Shown here one piece after another: positions 1-8,933 of a DNA stretch of 64,000 nucleotides. The translations under genes and the position numbers were made by a program. Source of the stretch: Verrucomicrobiota bacterium (GTDB lineage: Bacteria; Verrucomicrobiota; Verrucomicrobiia; Opitutales; Opitutaceae); the NCBI GenBank assembly GCA_026398135.1, contig JAPLTN010000107.1, positions 1-64,000 on the forward strand, given 5' to 3'. The stretch's first letter is position 1. Each line of letters starts with the position of its first letter. The notes under the pieces are model-generated. The model ran no database searches and was not told the DNA's origin. It saw only the letters and a list, made by a program, of their open reading frames with translations.

Positions 1-30
1 CCCAAGCGCTCCTCAACGGGGTGTTCGGCA

Positions 31-1434
31 CTACATGCCTCCAGAAACTCGTCTTCCCTCGTAGCCGCCCGCCGCCAAAAATCCGCTCTCCTCTGAAACT
101 TTTTTAGCCGACCGCGCCAACTGCGGAACTCGGGTTAACGGGAATAAAAACTGCCCGGCGTGCGCGATCCGATACACTTGGTCGCCGACCCGCACCTTCA
201 CCGCCACTGGAAATGCCGCGACCATGCCTTGCTCGGCGCGCGCCACCGGTGTCGCAGGGTCGCCGACGCGCAGCTCCGTGACCGGCAGGCGCAGCGCTCC
301 GGTGGTCTCTCCCAGAACCCAGATTTCCTCTCCGGCCGAGAGCGGCTCGGCGTTGATCAAGACCTCCGCCACGCCGCTGCGGGCGTAGTATTTGGTGATT
401 TTGCCTACGAAGGCTTTTTTCTCCGTACCGGCGGGTTGGGAGGAGGCGGTCCACTCGCCCAGCGGTTTGCCGAGGTAGTAACCGCCCTGCCAGAAGCCCC
501 GGTTAAAAACCGAATCCAGCTCCGTCATCCATTTCCCGGTGTCGCGGCGGGCGGCGAAAGTGCCGTCCTGCCAGGCCGCCGCCGCCTCGCGGTAAACCCG
601 CACCACGGTGGCGACGTAGTCGGCGGCGCGCCCGCGTCCCTCCAGCTTCAGCACACTCACGCCGGCTCCCAGGATCTGGTCCAGAAAGGGCAGGGTGCAG
701 AGATCCTTGGGGGACATCACCTGGTGGCCGTCGAGCACGAGTTCGGTGCCGGTTTCGGTGTCGGTTACCCGGTAGTTGCGCCGGCAGGGTTGGAAACACG
801 AGCCGCGACTGGCCGAGGCCTTGGGGCCGTAAACCGAGAGGCTCATCTGGCACTTGCCGGAAAACGCCACGCACAACGCGCCATGGGCGAAAATCTCGAT
901 CCGGACCAACTGCCCCGAGGGTCCGGTGATGCCCCGTTCCCGAATCCCGCTTATGATGCCGCGAATCTGTTCGAGGCTCAGCTCGCGGGCCAGGACCACC
1001 ACATCGGCGTATCCGGCGTAGAACTGCACCGCCGCCAGATTGGTGACATTGGCCTGCACCGAGAGATGGACGGGCAGGTCCTCGGCGCGGGCGATTTGGA
1101 GAACCGCCGGATCGGCTGCGATCACGGCGTCCACCCCGGCGGCCTTGGCTAGGCGGCAAACGGTTTGCGCCTCCGCCAGCTCCTCGTCGAAGAGGATGGT
1201 GTTGAGCGTGAGGTAGGCGCGGGCCCCGAAGGCGTGGCACTTGGCGGCGATTTCCCGCAAGTCGCCCTGCTCAAAGTTATTGGCGGCGCGGGCCCGCATG
1301 TTGATTTTTCCGACTCCGAAATAGACCGAATGGGCTCCAGCCTTGAGCGCGGCGGCGAGGGCGGCCCAAGAGCCCGCCGGGGCCATGACTTCAACGTGAG
1401 CCTGGGGATCGGAGCGGGACATGGTGCGTGGCAC
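31..1434 (-). CDS. U32-family protein, TrhP/YegQ-like tRNA hydroxylation protein
   Basis: A 467-residue protein carrying the U32 signature EIFAHGALCVAFSGKCQMS at residues 180-198, with further cysteines just after it (SCFQPC). This is the Cys-rich set seen in TrhP/RlhA-type proteins. In the family, TrhP makes 5-hydroxyuridine at tRNA position 34 using prephenate, and RlhA hydroxylates 23S rRNA. The length is close to E. coli TrhP. An N-terminal TIM-barrel-like part (residues 15-300) is followed by a beta-rich C-terminal domain. Old annotations call it collagenase or peptidase; that is probably wrong. The start could also be Met5. It stands alone, and I see no operon partner. Confidence 0.85.
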   Translation of the reverse strand: MPRTMSRSDPQAHVEVMAPAGSWAALAAALKAGAHSVYFGVGKINMRARAANNFEQGDLREIAAKCHAFGARAYLTLNTILFDEELAEAQTVCRLAKAAGVDAVIAADPAVLQIARAEDLPVHLSVQANVTNLAAVQFYAGYADVVVLARELSLEQIRGIISGIRERGITGPSGQLVRIEIFAHGALCVAFSGKCQMSLSVYGPKASASRGSCFQPCRRNYRVTDTETGTELVLDGHQVMSPKDLCTLPFLDQILGAGVSVLKLEGRGRAADYVATVVRVYREAAAAWQDGTFAARRDTGKWMTELDSVFNRGFWQGGYYLGKPLGEWTASSQPAGTEKKAFVGKITKYYARSGVAEVLINAEPLSAGEEIWVLGETTGALRLPVTELRVGDPATPVARAEQGMVAAFPVAVKVRVGDQVYRIAHAGQFLFPLTRVPQLARSAKKVSEESGFLAAGGYEGRRVSGGM

Positions 1435-1484
1435 CGGTAAGTCTGCGGCTGCCGCCCGGCGCGACGTAAACTTTACGCCCAGGC

Positions 1485-1766
1485 TCAGGCAACCTTCAGG
1501 CTGCGCACGTAAAACTCGCGCATTTCGCTCTTCAAGTGCAGGGAGTGAATCTCGTTAAGTAGCTTATGGCAGTGATGGATAAGCTCTTGCATTTCTTCCT
1601 GGCTCAAGCCTGTTTGACCCAGCCGGACTTCGATTTCCTCGATGCGGGCCAGTCGGGTCATGAAGGCTTTACCCTGTTTGATGTTCGAGGAGGAGTATTT
1701 CTCTAACAAGGCCGCTACCCGTGAAGACGGAGATGCCGAAACCGAAGGAGAAGCAGGGGTGGACAT
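1485..1766 (-). CDS. Small helical protein, unknown
   Basis: A 93-residue protein with a Ser/Pro/Ala-rich head (residues 1-15) and then a charged, predicted-helical body with regularly spaced leucines, perhaps a short coiled-coil hairpin. I do not recognise a family. It lies 50 bp from the U32 gene on the same strand, so the two may be co-transcribed. Two tandem 19-bp repeats lie directly upstream of its start. Codon use fits the neighbours, which favours a real gene. Confidence 0.5.
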   Translation of the reverse strand: MSTPASPSVSASPSSRVAALLEKYSSSNIKQGKAFMTRLARIEEIEVRLGQTGLSQEEMQELIHHCHKLLNEIHSLHLKSEMREFYVRSLKVA

Positions 1767-1804
1767 AAACTAAGGGGGTAAGGACAAACTAAGGGGGTAA
1801 GGAC
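1767..1804. repeat. Two tandem 19-bp repeats
   Basis: The unit aaactaagggggtaaggac occurs twice head to tail, at 1767-1785 and 1786-1804. It directly abuts the start codon of the 93-residue gene on the minus strand, so it forms that gene's 5' leader. It could be an operator pair or a simple duplication; nothing distinguishes these. Confidence 0.8.
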
Positions 1805-1987
1805 AAGACCAAGCTGCGGGAGAATATCTCAGCGTAAATCAATTTTTTGGCAAAAACTCGCAAATTGGCGGTCGTTTACGGGCGTATTATTACGCATCCT
1901 TGGCGGGTTTGGTCCTTCTGGTGGGTTACGCGAATTCAGGCTCGGGAAATCCCCGATTATCTATTCATCGATAGGCCATCCCACCGC

Positions 1988-2746
1988 ATGAAACCCAAAC
2001 TGGATATTCTTCCTTTCCGCGCGGACTCGGCCGCCGCCAACATGGCGGGCGACTTCCTCCTGCTCCGGCGTTATTCGGAGGCCGGGCGCGGGCGGGCGCG
2101 GTTTCGTGCTTATGGCTGGCACCGGCCGGCCTTCACTTTTGGTTACAGCCAGAAAATCGCCTGGGTGCGCGGGCAGTTGCCCGCCGACGCACCCGAAGGC
2201 GCGGAGTTGGTCCGCCGTCCCACCGGTGGCGGTTTGGTGGACCATCGCGAGGACTGGACCTACGCGCTGGTGATTCCGCGTGGTCACGCCCTGGAGGCGG
2301 CGCGGGCGGTGGAGAGCTACCGCGCGGTGCACGCCGCCCTGGTCGAAGCCTTGGGCGCGTGCGGACAGGCGGCGGTGCTCAAGGTCCGCTGCGAAACGCC
2401 GGAGTCAGGTGAGGGCGAAGCGGCCGACTGCGCGGCGGCCAAGGGGCCGACGGTGTGTTTTGCCCGCCCCGAACTTTACGACGTGTTGCATCCCGACTCG
2501 GGGGCGAAAATCGCCGGTGCCGCCCAGAAACGCACCAAAGAGGGCCTGCTTTTCCAAGGCTCGATCTGGCGGCCGGCTGCTCCGGCGGTGCGCGACTGGG
2601 CGGAGTTTCAAGCCGCGTTCACCGGCGCTCTGGCCGAAGCGCTCGGGGCGGAGGCGGCGGATGAGCCCTGGCCTGAATTCGCCGAGGGCGAAGTCGAGGC
2701 GCTCACCGAACAGTATGCCGCCAGTGAGTGGACCGAGGCGCGTTGA
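1988..2746 (+). CDS. Lipoate-protein ligase A family (biotin/lipoate ligase fold)
   Basis: A protein of 252 residues from the ATG at 1988; the frame is open further upstream but that part looks non-coding. The fold markers are RRPTGGGLVDH (the lipoyl/octanoyl-AMP binding loop) and SGAKIAGAAQKRTKEG, whose first lysine matches the catalytic lysine of LplA/LipM proteins. The family transfers lipoate or octanoate to E2 and GcvH lipoyl domains. It could be LplA-like or a LipM/LipL-like amidotransferase; the sequence alone does not decide. A lipoyl domain that could be a client occurs in this window at 29183-30787. Confidence 0.8.
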   Translation: MKPKLDILPFRADSAAANMAGDFLLLRRYSEAGRGRARFRAYGWHRPAFTFGYSQKIAWVRGQLPADAPEGAELVRRPTGGGLVDHREDWTYALVIPRGHALEAARAVESYRAVHAALVEALGACGQAAVLKVRCETPESGEGEAADCAAAKGPTVCFARPELYDVLHPDSGAKIAGAAQKRTKEGLLFQGSIWRPAAPAVRDWAEFQAAFTGALAEALGAEAADEPWPEFAEGEVEALTEQYAASEWTEAR

Positions 2747-2915
2747 GCCGAATTACTCGCCGGGGATTGGCACCGGATGACGGTATAACCCGGATGCCGC
2801 TATTATACCGGTTGAGTTTCGCGTAAGCGGTTGAGTCGGCCGGCTGACGGCCAACAGGTTCCTCGCCAATCGGGCTAAAGCCACGCTCACTTCTACCTCC
2901 CGCGCCTTTTTTCCT
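2747..2915. other. Short intergenic region
   Basis: I see no gene, convincing promoter or terminator between the ligase and the M20 peptidase gene. Confidence 0.5.
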
Positions 2916-4205
2916 ATGACTCCCTCCGCCTACATCGACGCCCATGCCGAGGATCTCATCGCACTTCTGCAACGCCTCGTCCGCCTGCCCACCGTTAATC
3001 CGCCCGGAGACTTTTACGACGCGATGACCCGGCTGCTCACCACCGAACTACGCGCCGCAGGTCTGATCGTGCGCCGCCCCCGCATCCCCACCGCACTCCT
3101 CCGCCGCCACCTCCCGCCTGCCCAATGGTCGCATCCCCGCTGGAATGTTCTTGGCCGGTTCCCCGCTTCCGGCCCGCGTCCGCCTGCCGGAGCCGCCACT
3201 TTGCATTTCAACGCCCATTACGACGTCGTGCCCGTTTCCGGCGTCTGGAAGCACGGCGACCCTTTTTCCGGCCGGGTGCACGACGGCTGGATCTACGGAC
3301 GCGGCACCGCCGATATGAAGGGCTCCATCGCCAGCCTCCTGCTCGCCTTGCGCTCCCTGCGCGCCACCAAATCCACCTTGGCCAACAACATTGAAGTCTC
3401 CTTCACCGCCGACGAAGAAACCGATTCCGCCCTCGGGGCCGGCTGGCTGGTCGAGCACGGCGGTATTCGCCCCGATTACGCCCTCGTGCTCGAAGGCGGC
3501 GAAGGCACCCGCATCGGCTGCGGACACAACGGCGTAGTCTGGCTGGAAGTCGCCGTCCACGGCCGCGCCGCCCACGGCAGCACCCCCGAAAAAGGCATCA
3601 ACGCCTTCGAGCACGCCGCCCGGCTGGCGCTCGCCCTGCAAGACCACGCCACCCAGCTCGCCACCCGCACCTTCACTGCGCCCGATGGCCGCGTGCGCCG
3701 TCCGACGCTCAATGTCGGCGGCATCTTCGCCAGCGGCGAAGGCGGCAAGATCAACACCGTGCCCGCCTTTGCCCGTTTCAGTATCGACCGCCGGGTGATA
3801 CCCACCGAGACCGCCGCCGCCGCCGAGCGCGAACTGCGAGCCTTTCTCGCCGCTGCGGCCCGGGCCATCCCGCGTTGCCGGATCACCGTGACCAAGGTCT
3901 CGGAAAACCACCCCTGTTTCGTCCCGCCCGATCACGCCCTGGCCCATGCCCTCGCTTCGCACGTGGGTCGCGAACGCCGCTGCCGGCCGGTTTTTGGCTG
4001 CTCCAGCGGGTTCAACGACATGCACTTCTTTGCCCACCACCTCAAAATCCCCACCCTCGGCTACGGCCCCGGCGGCGAAGCCTGCCACGCGGTGGACGAA
4101 CGCGCCCCGGTGCGCGAACTCCTGGCCAGCGCCCGCATCTATGCCGCGCTTATGACCCGGCCCCTGAGTATTCCAGATGTTGATCCGTTTGAAGCCGGTA
4201 CTTGA
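2916..4205 (+). CDS. M20 family metallopeptidase (ArgE/DapE/carboxypeptidase G2-like)
   Basis: A protein of 429 residues. The di-zinc ligands are visible: NAHYDVVP (His101, Asp103), GRGTADMKG (Asp133 region) and TADEE (Glu167-168, the second being the usual ligand after the catalytic Glu). GCGHNGVVWLEVAVHGRAAH marks the dimerisation domain insert, and GEACHAVDE gives the last His ligand. Substrates in the family are N-acyl amino acids or small peptides; the true substrate is unknown. The last dozen residues (after MTRPL) differ from the end of a duplicated copy of its 3' part at 8555-8794, which stops after MTQPL. The annotated C-terminus is therefore probably a junction product of the island that follows. 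Confidence 0.9.
   Translation: MTPSAYIDAHAEDLIALLQRLVRLPTVNPPGDFYDAMTRLLTTELRAAGLIVRRPRIPTALLRRHLPPAQWSHPRWNVLGRFPASGPRPPAGAATLHFNAHYDVVPVSGVWKHGDPFSGRVHDGWIYGRGTADMKGSIASLLLALRSLRATKSTLANNIEVSFTADEETDSALGAGWLVEHGGIRPDYALVLEGGEGTRIGCGHNGVVWLEVAVHGRAAHGSTPEKGINAFEHAARLALALQDHATQLATRTFTAPDGRVRRPTLNVGGIFASGEGGKINTVPAFARFSIDRRVIPTETAAAAERELRAFLAAAARAIPRCRITVTKVSENHPCFVPPDHALAHALASHVGRERRCRPVFGCSSGFNDMHFFAHHLKIPTLGYGPGGEACHAVDERAPVRELLASARIYAALMTRPLSIPDVDPFEAGT
3930..4165 (+). repeat. 236-bp direct repeat, left copy (3' part of M20 gene)
   Basis: Bases 3930-4165 match 8555-8790 over 236 bp without gaps and with about five mismatches by eye. The left copy lies inside the M20 gene. The right copy is an isolated gene fragment. 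Between them lies a lower-GC island with the rhamnosidase, the isomerase remnant and an AraC gene. Confidence 0.95.
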
Positions 4206-4235
4206 TAAGGGATGGGTTTCGCACGGGTTATGAAT

Positions 4236-6953
4236 TCATTTCGATTGGAAGTGGTAGGAGCCGGAGCTCACTTCGAAGATCGCATATCCCGCTTCCATTC
4301 CCACAAACCTGACGCCTTTGGCTTTTGCAGCGGGTTTCCCGCTTTCCGTGATTTTTACGACATCAGATCCCGGCACATGCACGGTCGCCTGCGAGTTGGC
4401 AGGGATGGTTACTTTCAAATCCAGCGAGTTTCCTTTCCTTTCCCAGCGACTGGTAATGGTTCCGTAGAGTGATTCGCTGGTGCCTTCGGCGAAGGTCAGA
4501 TCGCCGCCGATGATCGGTTTGATGATAATGGACTTGTAGCCTGGCTTCTCAGGGTCGGGGCGGATGCCCGCCACACTTTTAATGAACCATCCAGAGATCC
4601 CGGTGTAACACGTATGAATTTTGCTCGCGACATTGACCGACCAATATTCCGGCCAGGTGGATTCACCCATCTTGAGAAAATGGCCGTAGCTGGGCATCTC
4701 CGTGCTGGAAGCGAGTGGATACACTTGTCTTCCCGTTTCAGCGTTCTCGGTCACGAATTTCAAAAGCATCGGCAAGCCGGAGCTACCCATGTCAAAATAA
4801 GGTTTTGCGGTGAATTCCTTCTTGAGGCTTTGGATCACGGCAGGTCGAAGTGCCTCGGGAACCACGCCGGTAAGAAGGGCAAAAGCGAGTTGGACTTGGG
4901 TGCCTTTGCTGTAGGAGTTTTTCGTGGCGTCAAAATAGGTGGCGTGGATGTTTTTCCGCAGCTCTTGCAAACGCGTATTATAAAATGAGGCGTCCTCCGG
5001 TTTGCCCAGGGCTTTGGCCATGCCGATCACCTCCTCCAAGTTGAAGGCATAGACGCAGTTGTTGAAGAATTTGGCCTCCGGAGTGTCGCCTTGCTCTTTC
5101 CTGCCGCCAGGCGCGGCCCAATCCCCGAGAAACTTCTGCGGCTTTTTGTCGGTAGGCTGCAGGAGGCCGTCAGCGGTGTGGAAGTGAAGAAACTCGAGCC
5201 ATTTTTTTGCCGGTTCATACATGGCTTCAAGCACGCGTGTATCCCCGGTATTGAGATGAAATTCCCAGGCCAAGTTCAATCCACCACTACTCCACAAAGG
5301 ACCACCGGCGGTACCAAAAGTATGCGGCGCGATGAAAGGAAAAAAGCCATCGTCGCGCTGCACATCCATCCAGTCACGCACGAGTTTGGCATGATACGCA
5401 CCGGTTTCATAAAACGGAAACGCAATCCCCCAGCCGCAGGCCAGAGCTACTTCTCCGTAACCCAGGCGCTCCCGGTGCGGACAATCCATGGTATACCCCT
5501 CGACGAAATTTGCCCGCCATGTCCACAAGTCCACGGCATGGATACGGTTGAATAATTCACTGGAGGAGGAAAATCCTCCCGTTTTCGAAACGTCCGTGCT
5601 GAGTGCGTATCCTTGGATGTCAGCAGGCGCGGGCGCCTTTTTGAGCCCTTGAAGATTCAGATATCGCCCGGCCTGGTAGTTGAAACGGTTGCGGAACGTC
5701 TCCAATTTATCCCCGCGTGCGATATACTCGCTCCTCTGGGTCCAGTCCTGCAAAGTCTTATCGTCATCAGAAGCTTGTACGATGATCAGATCGCCGGCTG
5801 CGAGATCATGTAACTTGATCTCGACCCAACCGGTAAAGTTTTCCCCCAAATCCACCCGGTAGCCGTTTTCACTCTTGGTGATCTCTTTGACCGGAAGTGT
5901 CTTAATAACTCTGGTGGGTTCGATCATCTGGGCTGACATGGTTACCTTGAGGGGAACCTCTTTTGCCATCAGCCATGATGAATCGTCGAATTTTACCTCC
6001 GCCCATTCCGTCAGGAATTGGCGGGCGTCAATACGTTCTCCTCCCATGTCCTTGTAGGTGATTCCCCCAATGGTTTCGCTTGAACTGATTTGGCAGCGCC
6101 ACGTTGAGTCCGAGGACAAGGAAATGGGGTTTCCGTCCTTGGTCAGACCTTGTAATTGCATCCGCAGTGCGGGCGGGCTTCTGAAAAGCCTGGACCAGCC
6201 CGGTCCCTGCCAAACGGCGATGGTATTGGTCCCTGGTTTAAGCAGATGACCGATGTCATACGTTACGTAGAGCACACGTTTGTCGAGACGCGATGCGGCG
6301 GGCGCCAGCACGCGGTCATCCACCTTTGTGCCATTCAGATAGAGTTCATGGTATCCGAGACTGGCGACGTGAACAAAGGCGGATTTAACCTCCTGCTTCA
6401 ATGGAAACGATTTCCTGAACCAGATGTGCTGAACTGGCAGAGCCTCCGGGTGTTTGATCCATGGGCCTTTCCAGTCTTCCTCGCTTAACAATCCCATGGC
6501 AAACCGCGCGGGTTTGCTCCAGCTGCTTGCCGCTTTCCTCTCATCGTGGATTTTAACTTTCCAATGGCATTCCGTATTCGAGAGTAGTTTTTTGCCACCG
6601 TAAGGAACGAGTACCGATTGGCCGGATTCGATTTCACCACTGTCCCACAAATCGCCTTCGTTACGCTCAAGGATGGCGCGATCACTGGCCACGAGAATGC
6701 GATATGCAGTCTGCTTGTGTCCCCGCACTCCCTCCGGGGTCTGGAGTTTCCAGGAAAAACGTGGAGCCTCGGATTCAACCCCGAGAGGCTCCGGCAGGTA
6801 TTCGCAGCGAAGCGCGTAAGGAGCGGAGGACTCACCCACTAAACCCACGGTGGCAGGGATTTCCTTCGGTGACTTCCGGGCAAGAGCCATCGGGGTAAGG
6901 GCGCACGCAAGCGATATCCAAAGCAGCAGGTGAGGGAGTTTTGATGAATACAT
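4236..6953 (-). CDS. Secreted alpha-L-rhamnosidase (GH78)
   Basis: A protein of 905 residues. It has an N-terminal signal peptide (residues 1 to about 25, hydrophobic LLLWISLACAL core) and then an Ig-like and jelly-roll GH78 N-terminal region. LGYHELYLNGTKV is typical of the rhamnosidase N-terminal carbohydrate-binding fold. The (alpha/alpha)6 catalytic domain holds DCPHRERLGYGE, the place where the family keeps its acidic catalytic residues. A C-terminal beta domain starts near SVAGIRPD. It should release terminal L-rhamnose from plant or microbial glycans outside the cytoplasm. The base composition is clearly lower in GC than the flanks, which suggests transfer. It is transcribed in the same direction as the isomerase remnant and lies near an AraC gene, as expected for a sugar-use locus. 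Confidence 0.92.
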   Translation of the reverse strand: MYSSKLPHLLLWISLACALTPMALARKSPKEIPATVGLVGESSAPYALRCEYLPEPLGVESEAPRFSWKLQTPEGVRGHKQTAYRILVASDRAILERNEGDLWDSGEIESGQSVLVPYGGKKLLSNTECHWKVKIHDERKAASSWSKPARFAMGLLSEEDWKGPWIKHPEALPVQHIWFRKSFPLKQEVKSAFVHVASLGYHELYLNGTKVDDRVLAPAASRLDKRVLYVTYDIGHLLKPGTNTIAVWQGPGWSRLFRSPPALRMQLQGLTKDGNPISLSSDSTWRCQISSSETIGGITYKDMGGERIDARQFLTEWAEVKFDDSSWLMAKEVPLKVTMSAQMIEPTRVIKTLPVKEITKSENGYRVDLGENFTGWVEIKLHDLAAGDLIIVQASDDDKTLQDWTQRSEYIARGDKLETFRNRFNYQAGRYLNLQGLKKAPAPADIQGYALSTDVSKTGGFSSSSELFNRIHAVDLWTWRANFVEGYTMDCPHRERLGYGEVALACGWGIAFPFYETGAYHAKLVRDWMDVQRDDGFFPFIAPHTFGTAGGPLWSSGGLNLAWEFHLNTGDTRVLEAMYEPAKKWLEFLHFHTADGLLQPTDKKPQKFLGDWAAPGGRKEQGDTPEAKFFNNCVYAFNLEEVIGMAKALGKPEDASFYNTRLQELRKNIHATYFDATKNSYSKGTQVQLAFALLTGVVPEALRPAVIQSLKKEFTAKPYFDMGSSGLPMLLKFVTENAETGRQVYPLASSTEMPSYGHFLKMGESTWPEYWSVNVASKIHTCYTGISGWFIKSVAGIRPDPEKPGYKSIIIKPIIGGDLTFAEGTSESLYGTITSRWERKGNSLDLKVTIPANSQATVHVPGSDVVKITESGKPAAKAKGVRFVGMEAGYAIFEVSSGSYHFQSK

Positions 6954-7022
6954 GTGAACGAGGTGTATTTCCGGGGGTATGGTTTTTTCTATTGGTTAAC
7001 AAAAATGAGTAGCTATCGGACT

Positions 7023-7424
7023 CTACAGATTATCGGTCGTCGCGATGGTTGTTTTAGTTCGGCACACGCGGCGGCGTTCCATTCCGAGTAGCGCGGCAAG
7101 TTTCTCCAACTTCGGCACGATATGGCCGCCCCATTCCGTGTAGAGATGCGCCGGAGCGTCGCTGTTCCAATCGTTAACGAATCGCTGCGCGCCGATGGGG
7201 AAACGGTGGTGGATGGGGGTATTCCCTGTTTCCAAGATGTATCCCGCCGCCTGGGCCTTCTCGGGATTGTCGATCGGCCCGAGCTTGATGATCTCAGCGC
7301 CGGGCCGCGCCAGGCTTCCGGCGACCGTCTCGACATAGCTGCGTAACCGCGCTTCCAGACCGGCGAACTGCGGCCAATACGTGTCCAAACCTATGGCAAA
7401 AAGACCTATTTTAACAGAACTCAA
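7023..7424 (-). pseudogene. Internally deleted sugar isomerase remnant (L-arabinose/L-fucose isomerase-like)
   Basis: An open frame of 133 codons. The first ~66 residues match the start of the sugar-isomerase-like gene at 63632 (shared KIGLF.IGLDTYWPQFAGL). Residues from about 68 (GNTPIHHRFPIGAQRF...) look like the extreme C-terminus of the same family (RF.IGA.RFV..WN...PAH). The middle, around 350 residues in a normal ~470-500-residue enzyme, is gone, but the frame is kept. The active-site metal ligands, which lie in the missing part, are absent, so it should have no isomerase activity. It lies divergent from the AraC gene at 7597, the same arrangement as at 62.7-64 kb. Confidence 0.75.
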
Positions 7425-7596
7425 AGATAAGGAGGGATGGGACGATTACTTTATCACCGCTGGCATGCGATGGCCATGGCTGAAGTGACACCTTGCATAC
7501 ATAAAACAACACCCCTATGCCCGTGCTTGATCTAGGGCGCGATCACAGCCGAATCGACGCCACACGAGCGCCCTCAAAGTCACCCCTGGAAACCTC

Positions 7597-8496
7597 ATGG
7601 AAAACTACTTTCGTTACTTCCCTGTTTCGGTGCGCGCCCGCATCTGGGGTTGCGAGGTCAGTGCCATCGGCCACACACGTATTTCGCCCGGGGCATCCTA
7701 CCCGCCCATGCGGCATCCCGATGATCATCACTTCAAATGGGAACGCGGGAGGGTGCTCCAAAGCCTGCAAATAGTGTTTGTTTCACGAGGAGGTGGCGTG
7801 CTCGAAAGCGCCCGCCCCGGCGACTCGCACAAGATCGCAGCGGGCTCAGTTTTTCTATTATTTCCGGGCGTGTGGCACCGCTACGCCCCAAATCCGACTC
7901 AAGGCTGGACGGAACACTGGGTGGAGAGTTCCGGCCCCTCCGTCACCGCGGCCCTTTCATCAAGCGCGCTCACGCCGCAAAGCCCGGTAGTCACGCCGCA
8001 AGACCCCGCCGAGATTCTGCATATCTTCCTGCGCCTGCACGCCCTGACCGCCCGTACTCCGGGCTGCGGACGTGACGCGGCGGACACCCTGGCGCTGCAC
8101 TTGCTCAGTCGGTTGGGTGAGCTGGCAGAACAACCCGGCGGCCGCTCCGCCAGTCTCCACGAGCGGCTGGAACGCGCACGCCGCCTGCTCACCGAGGACT
8201 GCGACCAGCCTTTCGACGCGCCAGCAGTCGCGGCGGCGGCGGGCCTTGGTGCTTCGCACTTCCGCCAGGCTTTCCGCCGTGAATGCGGAGTCTCGCCCCG
8301 CACCTTTCACGCGGAAGCTCGCCTGCGCCGGGCCGCCGACCTGTTGGCCAATACGGAACTTTCGATTAAAGAAATCGCCGACATTTTGGGTTTTTCGTCT
8401 GCATTTCATTTTTCCAACGCTTTCAAACGCGGGCGAAGTTTCTCACCAAACCATTGGCGAGAACGTCAATGCGTCGGCAACCCGCCTGCCGATTGA
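7597..8496 (+). CDS. AraC-family transcriptional regulator
   Basis: A protein of 299 residues. An N-terminal cupin-like sugar-sensing domain (HFKWERGRVLQSLQIVFVSRG..., AGSVFLLFPGVWHRY) is followed by a C-terminal double HTH (residues ~200-290) with the typical second-helix block IKEIADILGFSSAFHFSNAFKR. It resembles the AraC protein at 62664-63575 in layout and motifs (WHRY.P...GW.E.WVE). It is divergent from the isomerase remnant and probably controlled it and the rhamnosidase gene in response to a sugar; that role is inferred from position. The gene ends 59 bp before the duplicated M20 fragment. Confidence 0.88.
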   Translation: MENYFRYFPVSVRARIWGCEVSAIGHTRISPGASYPPMRHPDDHHFKWERGRVLQSLQIVFVSRGGGVLESARPGDSHKIAAGSVFLLFPGVWHRYAPNPTQGWTEHWVESSGPSVTAALSSSALTPQSPVVTPQDPAEILHIFLRLHALTARTPGCGRDAADTLALHLLSRLGELAEQPGGRSASLHERLERARRLLTEDCDQPFDAPAVAAAAGLGASHFRQAFRRECGVSPRTFHAEARLRRAADLLANTELSIKEIADILGFSSAFHFSNAFKRGRSFSPNHWRERQCVGNPPAD

Positions 8497-8554
8497 TTTT
8501 AAACTGACATTTAGGCGGGGCGACGGAGACGGGGGCTGGCCCGAATGGCGCTTC

Positions 8555-8794
8555 GATCATGCCCTGGCCCATGCCCTCGCTTCGCACGCGGGTCGCGAAC
8601 GCCGCTGCCGGCCGGTTTTTGGCTGCTCCAGCGGGTTCAACGACATGCACTTCTTTGCCCGCCACCTCAAAATCCCCACCCTCGGCTACGGCCCCGGCGG
8701 CGAAGCCTGCCACGCGGTGGACGAACGCGCCCCGGTGCGCGAACTCCTGGCCAGCGCCCGCATCTATGCCGCGCTCATGACCCAGCCCCTCTGA
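8555..8794 (+). pseudogene. Orphan 3' fragment of the M20 peptidase gene (right repeat copy)
   Basis: The frame encodes DHALAHALASHAGRERRC... and ends ...ARIYAALMTQPL followed by a stop at 8792-8794. It is nearly identical to the C-terminal part of the M20 protein at 2916-4205. There is no start codon or N-terminal domain, so it cannot make an enzyme. It marks the right edge of the 4.4-kb sugar island and probably preserves the native C-terminus of the M20 gene. Confidence 0.93.
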
Positions 8795-8893
8795 AACGAG
8801 GCGGGAATCTGGAGATAATTATTCCAGTAGTAATTTGTTAAGCCTTGGTGAGGAGTTCCCACCGCACGTGTGCTTTACCGTTTTTTTGGCCGT

Positions 8894-8919
8894 CCTCGGT
8901 CAATTTCCGAGGGTTTTTG
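8894..8919 (+). terminator. Terminator-like hairpin
   Basis: A 6-bp stem CCTCGG/CCGAGG with loop tcaattt is followed by gtttttgt. It follows the M20 fragment and may be the original terminator of the M20 gene. The stem is short. Confidence 0.5.
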
Positions 8920-8933
8920 TATCACTTCTACGG

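Noticed and set aside
4166-8554. A composite transposon or insertion sequence carrying the rhamnosidase
   Set aside because: No transposase or terminal inverted repeats are visible; the bracket is a direct repeat of a gene 3' end.
8072-8794. An open frame joining part of the AraC region to the M20 fragment
   Set aside because: The first 160 codons are an out-of-frame reading of the AraC gene. Only the last part is a real coding remnant, so a fusion gene is not supported.
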